Assembly: GCA_041658725.1 (NCBI GenBank)
Contig: JBAZZQ010000009.1
Coordinates: 1-64,000, forward strand
Direction of reading: 5' to 3'
DNA from: JBAZZQ01 sp041658725
GTDB taxonomy: Bacteria > Planctomycetota > Phycisphaerae > JAAYCJ01
Length of the DNA stretch: 64,000 nucleotides
Shown: positions 50,486 through 57,603 of the stretch, piece by piece
Numbering within the stretch: position 1 is the stretch's first letter
How the letters are laid out: the number at the start of each line of letters is the position of its first letter
Position numbers and translations under genes: made by a program
The notes under the pieces: generated by a model
Databases searched by the model: none
What the model was told of the DNA's origin: nothing
What the model saw: only the letters and a program-made list of their open reading frames with translations

Positions 50486-53443
50486 ATGCAAACCGCAAAT
50501 ATTCAAAAACAAACTAACCCGAAACTCGAAACCCGAAACTCGAAACGGGCTTGCCGAAACCCGAAACTTTTTCGGAAAGGCACTGCCCTGGTATTGGTCG
50601 TGGTTTTACTGGCCTTACTAGCCATCATGGGTTCGACGTTTGTCATCATGTCGAGAATTACGCTGCAAACGGCAAAGAATTTGGTCGGCGGAACGGGCGA
50701 AGGGCCACCTACTGATAGAGAAATGGATGCCGCAACGGATACCGTGATTGCGACGATCAAATCCAGGTTGGCGGAAGGGTTATGGGGAACTCCAGACAAT
50801 GTTTCCGGTGATGCATCCCGACAAAATTATCTTCGATTATTGGGAATGCCCGATAATGCTTCTGGAGTAACACAATTACCACCCGACAATATGAGCAATC
50901 AGCCGTGGGATGCGCCTTTTACCGGAGGAACAGCGACTTTTCGTTATTACGATGGAACGAACTGGCAGGAAAAAAGCAATGTCAACGTTACAGGCAATCC
51001 GTGGCTGGCGGATATTACGATTGGTTCTGGCAGTCAAATAACAAATTTGGATAACGCAACTCAACTGTTGTATTCCGCCGCCAATGCCAATGCCAATGCC
51101 TCTGGCGGAGATAACAATGGAGATCACACCATCAATAGCCTCGACAACGACAGTACATGGATGCAACTACCTCTGACAAACGGTGGAACCACATATTATG
51201 CGGCGGTTCGGATTGTTGATACATGCGGAATGGTAAATATAAACACTGCGTGGACTAATTTGAATGACCCTAACACTCTGGGGCAATTTTTGTCTAATGT
51301 CGGGTTATATGGTTCGGGGTTTAATCTGGCGCAAGCGACATGGTCTTTTCTGCCGGGCAGGACTACGGCAACCCCCACATACGATAATTTTACGGATTTC
51401 CAGAATCGTTACGTTTTCCGGATAGAGAATCCGGATTGGGCTAAGCTTCCCACCACTTTTGTACCATTTGATGTTTCAGATGAAATGGAACTGCGATATC
51501 AGTGGGCGTGGCCGGGTATGGGTTATAAACCTGCACCAAACGGAAGCGCAGGGTTGCGCAGCCAGCTTGAAACCTATTGGCCTGTGGATGGCGATAATAA
51601 TACCAGCAATGACAATACAACGGTCGTCGATGATAATGCGACGTTGCTCCGCCGGCAGCATCTAACGGCATATAGTTTTTCACGTCATGTCCGAAGTGAA
51701 GGAACCCTTGCGCCTGCTTTAGATACCAGGCTTCCCGGCGTTTACAATTTGCAAAATACCATCAAAGATTTAGTCGGTGTTGTCAGATTTGGTTCGGCTT
51801 ATCCGCTTCAAGACCAGGACCGTTTGAAATATTTCGTCAAATGTATTTATGATGCGTTTAATGCTGATAACACAACCACCAATTATGCGGATGGTCTTGC
51901 CGATGCGAATTATCACACATGGCAATATTTGGCGAATTTGGTAAATTACCTGGATTTTCAGGAAGGACCGATTGCGCTCGACACAACCACCGGGGCGAAC
52001 AATTTAGCAGGAATCCTGGGGCTTAATCAAGCCGGTAATACCGGAAGCGCTCTGATTTACGGATTAAAGGAGCATGCCGCTATCACCGAGGTCGTAGTGA
52101 CCTGTAAAGACGTTGACAATAACACCCCTAGCAAATTCATATACACCTATTCGGTTAGCGTTGAGGTTGGGAATCCGTGGGGAATGGTAATTCATAGACC
52201 TAGTAAAGTTTATATCGAGGCACTACCTACCGATAATTCAACACCGTTAAAGGAATCCTTGTCTTTTACCGGGACTCTTGGCGAAAACTTTGATAACAGT
52301 ACCGGTTTTTCACAAAAGGAAAGCACCGGAACATTTATATTGGATAACAGCACAGGATCGGTTCCGAAGGTCAATATCCGCGCAATTTCCTACTATCCGG
52401 ATAATTTGACAGAGGTTCCTGAGGATGTTTTTATCCAAGATGCTATTGATCCACCAACGGTTAAGGATGAGACGGTTTCTGCGCAACGAAAAACTAATTC
52501 GGCAGAAAAATTTAAAGCACTCATCAATAAGCAAGAAATTATTATAAATGGCGCAACTTTGGGACTACCCAATACAGGTGTAACTATTTCAGACAACTGT
52601 TCCGGTTATGCAACGGCAAGAACAGATAATTCGACGGCGGATACCTGGATTGATAACACTACTGCGGAATTATGGGATAATGTAACTCTGGGAAGCACTA
52701 CCTATTATTTTGGCAAGCTGCGAAATCTTTCGGATTTAGCCGCGGTACCGTATGTGGGATATACCCTTTCGGGAACCACACCGATTGGGGTGAGTCAACT
52801 ACTTCGATTTCCAGACAATACAATTCATTTTAATTTTGTCGAAGGCGGGATAGACAATGCCACGAGAGGAAAAGGCGGGGTATTCCGGGACAAAATAGCC
52901 GAATCGTTTAAGCTATTGGACCGAACGGACGATAATTCGACATCGGTAACAAGTGCGGATTATTTGAATCGGATGAGACTGCCGGGATTGATTAACGTCA
53001 ATACCGCGCCCCGCGAGGTTTTACGGGCATTGCATCCTTTGTTAGACAATGATACCGCAACTGCTATTATTGCCAATCGCGCCATTCAGCCTTATAGAAG
53101 CGTGGGAGAAGTGCTGGAAAGGAATCCACTACTTAGGCCAGCGACAGGACAAAATTTCTTTATTCAACAAATAACGGACTCTAATTATAACGTTGTTCAG
53201 AATGCGACAAAATGGACTAGGATTGCGAATTTGATTACGGTTCGGTCGGATACGTTTCTGGCGTATGTTCTGGTTGCGGCTTGGAATAATGGACAAATGG
53301 TTTCTCAGCGTCGGGAAATGGTTTTGTTTGACCGGTCGCTTTGTAATCAGCCGCCGTTGCAATGGAATAGCACCTCCAGTCAGTGGGAACCCAATCCGAA
53401 ATATGTGGCTCCGAAGGTGGTGGCGAGGCAGGTTGTGGAATAA
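50486..53443 (+). CDS. GspK-like pseudopilin, very large
   Basis: GspK is the tip pseudopilin of type II secretion. This protein has a GspK-type helix after a Gly (KGTALVLVVVLLALLAIMG, no Glu at +5, as expected for GspK). Its C-terminal helix-hairpin-helix region (LPGLINVNTAPREVLRAL, IIANRAIQPYRSVGEVLE) is the family hallmark. At 985 residues it is about three times the usual size, with a large Asp/Asn/Thr-rich middle. The N-terminal leader of about 32 residues is encoded by family F repeat words. ATG 50486 follows GAGGG. It is co-oriented with the two prepilins. Confidence 0.82.
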   Translation: MQTANIQKQTNPKLETRNSKRACRNPKLFRKGTALVLVVVLLALLAIMGSTFVIMSRITLQTAKNLVGGTGEGPPTDREMDAATDTVIATIKSRLAEGLWGTPDNVSGDASRQNYLRLLGMPDNASGVTQLPPDNMSNQPWDAPFTGGTATFRYYDGTNWQEKSNVNVTGNPWLADITIGSGSQITNLDNATQLLYSAANANANASGGDNNGDHTINSLDNDSTWMQLPLTNGGTTYYAAVRIVDTCGMVNINTAWTNLNDPNTLGQFLSNVGLYGSGFNLAQATWSFLPGRTTATPTYDNFTDFQNRYVFRIENPDWAKLPTTFVPFDVSDEMELRYQWAWPGMGYKPAPNGSAGLRSQLETYWPVDGDNNTSNDNTTVVDDNATLLRRQHLTAYSFSRHVRSEGTLAPALDTRLPGVYNLQNTIKDLVGVVRFGSAYPLQDQDRLKYFVKCIYDAFNADNTTTNYADGLADANYHTWQYLANLVNYLDFQEGPIALDTTTGANNLAGILGLNQAGNTGSALIYGLKEHAAITEVVVTCKDVDNNTPSKFIYTYSVSVEVGNPWGMVIHRPSKVYIEALPTDNSTPLKESLSFTGTLGENFDNSTGFSQKESTGTFILDNSTGSVPKVNIRAISYYPDNLTEVPEDVFIQDAIDPPTVKDETVSAQRKTNSAEKFKALINKQEIIINGATLGLPNTGVTISDNCSGYATARTDNSTADTWIDNTTAELWDNVTLGSTTYYFGKLRNLSDLAAVPYVGYTLSGTTPIGVSQLLRFPDNTIHFNFVEGGIDNATRGKGGVFRDKIAESFKLLDRTDDNSTSVTSADYLNRMRLPGLINVNTAPREVLRALHPLLDNDTATAIIANRAIQPYRSVGEVLERNPLLRPATGQNFFIQQITDSNYNVVQNATKWTRIANLITVRSDTFLAYVLVAAWNNGQMVSQRREMVLFDRSLCNQPPLQWNSTSSQWEPNPKYVAPKVVARQVVE
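50519..50570 (+). repeat. Family F repeat (CGAAACCCGAAACT words), left copy
   Basis: CCGAAACTCGAAACCCGAAA words are in frame in the leader of the GspK-like gene. The complementary words lie just after its stop at 53446-53470. Confidence 0.7.
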
Positions 53444-53445
53444 TA

Positions 53446-53470
53446 GTTTCGAGTTTCGGGTTTCGGGTTG
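53446..53470 (-). repeat. Family F repeat, right inverted copy
   Basis: GTTTCGAGTTTCGGGTTTCG directly follows the GspK stop and is the reverse complement of the left copy at 50519. The gene is thus bracketed by inverted repeats. Confidence 0.7.
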
Positions 53471-53477
53471 GAAGAAA

Positions 53478-53497
53478 GTAGACGAGTAGACGAGTAG
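53478..53497 (+). repeat. Family B repeat, single arm
   Basis: GTAGACGAGTAGACGAGTAG lies between the GspK gene and its terminator. Confidence 0.7.
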
Positions 53498-53507
53498 ATA
53501 AGAAAAT

Positions 53508-53541
53508 AAAAAGGACACTTGAGGGAGGGTGTCCTTTTTTT
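53508..53541 (+). terminator. Intrinsic terminator after the GspK-like gene
   Basis: AAAAAGGACAC (53508-53518) pairs with GTGTCCTTTTT (53529-53539), and the T-run extends to 53541. The A-run and T-run make it usable in both directions. Confidence 0.82.
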
Positions 53542-53544
53542 GTG

Positions 53545-53658
53545 ACCGTTCAGCGCTCACTCCGTCATTGCGAGCGCAGCGAAGCAATCCCATTATGACG
53601 TGATTGGCAAAGGAGCGAGATTGCTTCGCTGCGCTCGCAATGACAGTGCCTGAACGGT
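53545..53658. repeat. Palindromic MITE-like element, family G (second complete copy)
   Basis: ACCGTTCAG (53545-53553) and CTGAACGGT (53650-53658) are the terminal inverted repeats. Internal GTCATTGCGAGCGCAGCGAA pairs with TTCGCTGCGCTCGCAATGAC. The same ends and internal palindrome occur at 33908-34039. Confidence 0.88.
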
Positions 53659-53778
53659 TTCGTCTACTTCCTCATTATCTTTAATAAGTGCTTTACATTA
53701 TTGTGTCGGGGGGTTAAAATCGATGGGTTACATGGCTTTTGATGAAGAGACCCAAGCCAGCGATAGGAGCATGCCGAA

Positions 53779-54546
53779 GTGCTAGCCCGAAGAATTATAC
53801 CATGCCTTGATGTGAACAAAGGCCGCGTTGTTAAGGGAGTGAATTTCCTGGACCTTCGCGATGCCGGCGATCCTGTGGAAATCTCCCGCCGTTATGAAGA
53901 AGCGGGGGCGGATGAACTCATATTTTTGGATATTACAGCCAGCCATGAGGGTCGGAAGATCATTTTTGAGGTGGTTCAGGCGACGGCGGAGCAGGTGTTT
54001 ATGCCGCTGACGGTGGGCGGAGGGATCGGGTCGCTGGAGGATATACGCAAGTTGCTGGCGGCGGGTGCGGATAAGGTATCGCTGAATACGGCGGCGGTGA
54101 AGAATTCGGATTTGATTTCTGAGGCGGCGAGCCGGTTTGGCCGGCAGTGCATTGTGGTGAATATCGACCCTAAGCGAGTGATGAGGAATGGCAAGGAGTT
54201 TTGGGAGGTGTTTATCAACGGCGGCAGGGTGCCGACGGGGTTGGAGGCGGTGGCCTGGGCGAAGGAGGCGGAATCGCGAGGTGCGGGTGAGATTGTTTTA
54301 ACGAGCATGGACGCTGACGGGACGCAGAACGGATATGATTTGCCGATGACGCGGGCGGTGAGCGAGGCGGTGAATATTCCGGTGGTGGCCAGCGGTGGAG
54401 CGGGAAGTCCGCAACACATTTTGGAGGTGCTGACGGACGGCAAAGCCGACGCGGCGCTGGCGGCGAGCATCTTCCATTATGAGAAATATACGATTAAAGA
54501 GACGAAGGAACTGCTGGCGAAAAACGGTGTGCCTGTAAGATTATAG
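53779..54546 (+). CDS. hisF: Imidazole glycerol phosphate synthase cyclase subunit HisF
   Basis: HisF closes the imidazole ring in histidine synthesis using ammonia from HisH. The 255-residue barrel has the N-terminal MLARRIIPCLDVNKGRVVKG with catalytic Asp, LTVGGGIGSLEDIRKLLAAGADKVSLNT, EIVLTSMDADGTQNGYD with the second catalytic Asp, and ASGGAGSPQHI. The start is GTG at 53779, with AGGAG eight bases upstream. No other his gene is adjacent, and it sits between pseudopilin and pilus ATPase genes, an unusual location. Confidence 0.95.
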   Translation: MLARRIIPCLDVNKGRVVKGVNFLDLRDAGDPVEISRRYEEAGADELIFLDITASHEGRKIIFEVVQATAEQVFMPLTVGGGIGSLEDIRKLLAAGADKVSLNTAAVKNSDLISEAASRFGRQCIVVNIDPKRVMRNGKEFWEVFINGGRVPTGLEAVAWAKEAESRGAGEIVLTSMDADGTQNGYDLPMTRAVSEAVNIPVVASGGAGSPQHILEVLTDGKADAALAASIFHYEKYTIKETKELLAKNGVPVRL

Positions 54547-54554
54547 AAATTTTA

Positions 54555-54647
54555 AACCACAGAGAACACAAAGAGCACAGAGAAGAAATGTTGTTAAAGA
54601 TTAAAATTAAAAATTCTTTCTCTGCGTTCTCTGCGACCTCTGTGGTT
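54555..54647. repeat. Family A hairpin repeat
   Basis: AACCACAGAGAACACAAAGAG on the left pairs with TCTCTGCGACCTCTGTGGTT on the right, with an AT-rich centre. It fills the gap between hisF and the PilT-like gene. Confidence 0.8.
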
Positions 54648-54673
54648 CAAAATCAGAATTGAGGAGTTGGTCG

Positions 54674-55828
54674 ATGGCGAATGGTGATTTATCTTTGAAT
54701 GACGGTGGACAGCGAACGGGCGACGGGTCGGCTGGCGAGGCGAAGATTCTTTCGCTTTTCAAGGCGGTGATCAAGCTGGATGGGTCGGATTTGCATTTGA
54801 AGTCGGGGTCAAAGCCGCGGGTGCGGATCGGCGGGATTATCAAAATGATTAACTCCGAGCCGATCTCGAATGAGCAGCTTTTGGAGATGGCGTTTGCGAT
54901 TATGGCGCCCAGCCATAAAGAACAATTCTCGCGGGAAGGGTCGGCGGATTTTGCGTATGACGTGAAAGGGGAGGATCGATTTCGCGTGAATGTGTTTCAG
55001 CAGCGGGGATTGACATCGCTGGCGGCCAGGCGGGTAACGCGGAAGATTCCCACCCCGGAACAACTGCACCTGCCGCCGCATCTGATGAAATTATCGGAAA
55101 TTCGCCAGGGATTGGTTTTGCTTTCGGGGATTACGGGATCGGGAAAGAGCACGACCATCGCGGCGATGATCGAGCATATCAATATGACGCGGTCTTGCCA
55201 TATCGTTACGGTTGAGGACCCGATTGAGTATTTGTTTGAGGACAAAAAAGCATTTATCAACCAGCGGGAAATCGGGATCGATGTTTTGAACTTTCACGAC
55301 GCGTTAAAATACCTGATGCGTGAGGACCCGGATATCGTACTGATCGGGGAAATGCGTGACAGGGAGACGTTTGGCGCGGCGTTGCAGGCGGCGGAGACGG
55401 GGCATCTGGTGTTCGGGACTATTCACGGTTCGACGACGGCGCAGACGATCACGCGCCTGATGGATTTGTTTTCAGCGGAAGAGAGGAATTTGGTTCGTCA
55501 GTCGCTGGTGTTCAACCTGCGCGCGATTATTACTCAAAAGCTGCTGCCGAGTATTTTGGAGGGCGTGGCCCGGGTTCCGTCGGTGGAGATCATGATAAGC
55601 AACCCGATGATCAAGAAATTGATCGAAGAGGCTCGGGAGACGGAAATTAATTCGGTACTCAAGGGTTGTTATAGCGAAGGAATGCAGGATTTCACGGAGT
55701 CGCTGCGGCAGTTGGTAGAGAAGGAGTGGATCGAAGTGGAGTTGGCGTATGAAGTCGCCCCGAACCCGGAAGAGCTGAAGATGCGTTTGCGGGGCATCGC
55801 GTCGAGCAAGACGGGAATTCTGGGATAA
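54674..55828 (+). CDS. pilT: PilT-family twitching/retraction ATPase
   Basis: PilT-type ATPases drive pilus retraction. The ATG at 54674, behind GAGGAG, gives 384 residues. The N-terminal PAS-like part has GSDLHLKSGSKPRVRIGG. All motor motifs are intact: Walker A LLSGITGSGKSTT, Asp box TVEDPIEYLFEDKKAF, Walker B DIVLIGEMRDRET, His box GHLVFGTIHGST. The C-terminus differs from classical PilT, so the PilU-like group is possible. It lies 28 bases before the GspE-like gene, and the two are probably co-transcribed. Confidence 0.9.
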   Translation: MANGDLSLNDGGQRTGDGSAGEAKILSLFKAVIKLDGSDLHLKSGSKPRVRIGGIIKMINSEPISNEQLLEMAFAIMAPSHKEQFSREGSADFAYDVKGEDRFRVNVFQQRGLTSLAARRVTRKIPTPEQLHLPPHLMKLSEIRQGLVLLSGITGSGKSTTIAAMIEHINMTRSCHIVTVEDPIEYLFEDKKAFINQREIGIDVLNFHDALKYLMREDPDIVLIGEMRDRETFGAALQAAETGHLVFGTIHGSTTAQTITRLMDLFSAEERNLVRQSLVFNLRAIITQKLLPSILEGVARVPSVEIMISNPMIKKLIEEARETEINSVLKGCYSEGMQDFTESLRQLVEKEWIEVELAYEVAPNPEELKMRLRGIASSKTGILG

Positions 55829-55855
55829 CGAAATTTTGGATTATAAGAGGAAAAG

Positions 55856-57538
55856 ATGATGGATATGCTGGTATTGGGGCAAATTGCGGCGGAGGGGTTT
55901 CCCGGTCTGCCGACGGAAGGTGGATTTTTCAGTGTGTTTAAAATTTTAGGGATGGCCCTGTTTTTATTTTTATGGGCGTTTCCGGCGGGGTGGTGCTCGA
56001 GGGACGCCAAGGCACTGAGTTTGAACCAGATGATGTGGGGAGCCATTATTCTGGTGGGAGCGATGATCGGATGGTTTTTCTGGTTTTTCGTTCCGATTTA
56101 TTTCCTGGGATTGATGTTTTATGTTTTGTTTGGGTTCGGGATGGTTTTAGTCTATGCCCTGTATCGGGATACCCTCGTGGAGGATAAGGACAAGATATTA
56201 AATCCGACGAATTTGCTGGCGGCGATGAAGGGTCATCGCGAGGTGAGCTTCGAGGTTGTCGAAAAAGTGCGACTGGCGACGCAGCAAGGCCGGGAGGCGA
56301 AGATTCCCGAAGACGCGGAAGGTCAGAAACTGTACCAGGGGTTTCAGGATTTGATCTTCGACGGATTGTGGCGGCGGGCAAATGAAGTGCTGATTCAACC
56401 ATCGGGGGACAAGGCTAAGGTTTGGTTCAAGATCGACGGAGTGACCAACGAAAATGACGAGTGGGATCGGGCGTGGGGGCAGGGGGTGATCGATTACGTC
56501 AAGGGAATATGCTTAATGGATTTAAACGAACATCGTCAGCCTCAAAGAGGAAAACTGGTCGCCCAACAGGTGAACATGGACCGTAAGGTAACGCTGGACA
56601 TCGAGACGGCGGGCAGCACGGCGGGAGAAAAGATGCTGGTCAGGATACGCGCCGAGGAAGCAAAGTTCACCATCGACGATATCGGTCTGACACCGGAGCA
56701 GGCGGAAAAGATACAGGGAATTCTTCGAACGAAGGGGGGGTTGGTTCTTTTGAGCGGTATGCCGGACGCCGGGGTCACGAGCACAATGTACGCGATTGCG
56801 CGAAGCCTGGACGCCTTTACTCAAAACATTCACAGCGTGGAACTCAACCCGCTGATGGACCTGGATAACATTACGCAAAACGTTCACCAGTCGGGCTCGG
56901 ACAAAAGTTTCATAAAGCTGATTCAATCCATATCCAGGCGCGAGCCGGATACGATACTGATCGATCCTTGTCATAATCCTGAAACGGCGCAGATGATCGG
57001 CCAGATAGTCTCCGGTAAGGGAAAGAAGATATTTACGACCCTTCGGGCCTCGGGTAGTTTGTCGGCGTTGGGTCGGATTGTGCGGTGGATGGATAATTTG
57101 GAAACGGCGGGCGCGATTCTGGAAGCGATCACATTCCAGCGATTGGTGCGGAAGCTTTGTCCCGCTTGCCGAGAGGCGTATAAACCGAATCCTGACATTC
57201 TTCGGAAGATGAATGTCACTGCCGATGCGTCGGTCACGTTTTATCGTCCGCCCACTCAGGGGATGGTGGATAAGAAAGGCCATCCTATAGTTTGCGCGAA
57301 CTGCCAGGGAAGCGGATACGTGGGTCGGACGGGAGTATTTGAATTGCTGATGGTCGATGATAATCTGCGGGCGGCGATTCGGAGCGGTGATGCGTCGAAG
57401 ATTAAAGCGGCGGCGAAAAAATGCATCGTGGCGCTTTGGCAGGATGTGGCTCTGGAAAAAGTGGTGGCGGGGATCACGAGTCTGCATGAAGTGATTCGGG
57501 CGAGCAAAGAGGCGGAGGCCCTGACGGGAAGAAAGTAG
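55856..57538 (+). CDS. Membrane-anchored GspE/PilB-family protein with degenerate Walker motifs
   Basis: The N-terminus has three membrane segments (about 24-48, 58-80, 82-103), unusual for this normally cytoplasmic family. The remainder aligns with GspE/PilB: an N2 domain, the motor core and a zinc site (C435, C438, C480, C483; VCANCQGSGYVGRTGVFELL). The Walker A position reads GMPDAGVTS (301-309) instead of GPTGSGKTT, so the essential Lys is Val307. The Walker B position reads TILIDPCH (366-373), lacking the GE(I/M)RD pattern. ATP hydrolysis is therefore unlikely. It follows an intact PilT-like ATPase and may be a structural or regulatory partner. GAGGAAAAG precedes the ATG. Confidence 0.78.
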   Translation: MMDMLVLGQIAAEGFPGLPTEGGFFSVFKILGMALFLFLWAFPAGWCSRDAKALSLNQMMWGAIILVGAMIGWFFWFFVPIYFLGLMFYVLFGFGMVLVYALYRDTLVEDKDKILNPTNLLAAMKGHREVSFEVVEKVRLATQQGREAKIPEDAEGQKLYQGFQDLIFDGLWRRANEVLIQPSGDKAKVWFKIDGVTNENDEWDRAWGQGVIDYVKGICLMDLNEHRQPQRGKLVAQQVNMDRKVTLDIETAGSTAGEKMLVRIRAEEAKFTIDDIGLTPEQAEKIQGILRTKGGLVLLSGMPDAGVTSTMYAIARSLDAFTQNIHSVELNPLMDLDNITQNVHQSGSDKSFIKLIQSISRREPDTILIDPCHNPETAQMIGQIVSGKGKKIFTTLRASGSLSALGRIVRWMDNLETAGAILEAITFQRLVRKLCPACREAYKPNPDILRKMNVTADASVTFYRPPTQGMVDKKGHPIVCANCQGSGYVGRTGVFELLMVDDNLRAAIRSGDASKIKAAAKKCIVALWQDVALEKVVAGITSLHEVIRASKEAEALTGRK

Positions 57539-57570
57539 ACGAGTAGTCAAGTAGTCGAGTAGACTAGTAG
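57535..57570 (+). repeat. Family B repeat supplying the stop codon of the GspE-like gene
   Basis: GTAGACGAGTAGTCAAGTAG begins at 57535, and the gene's TAG stop (57536-57538) is its first word. Further words continue to 57570. Confidence 0.75.
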
Positions 57571-57603
57571 AAGAGAAGATTCAACTAATAGCGAGGTTTT
57601 GCT

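Larger units (their letters stand above)
53444..53778. other. Intergenic stretch between gspK-like gene and hisF
   Basis: The 335 bases hold, in order, a family F repeat, a family B tract, an intrinsic terminator, a complete family G palindromic element, and a short hisF leader with a 20-codon frame at 53723-53785. No independent gene is supported. Confidence 0.7.

Noticed and set aside
53723..53785. A 20-codon frame (MGYMAFDEETQ...) upstream of and overlapping hisF, as a leader peptide
   Set aside because: It has no histidine codons, only a weak G-run as ribosome site, and no attenuator hairpins. It is probably a chance frame.
56522..57550. 342-codon antisense frame opposite the GspE-like gene
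   Set aside because: Its arginine/histidine-rich translation is a typical shadow of the opposite strand, with no family motif.
50447..57570. Repeated GTAGACGAGTAG words as a CRISPR-like array
   Set aside because: The words are contiguous or widely separated with no regular spacers, and no cas gene is present.
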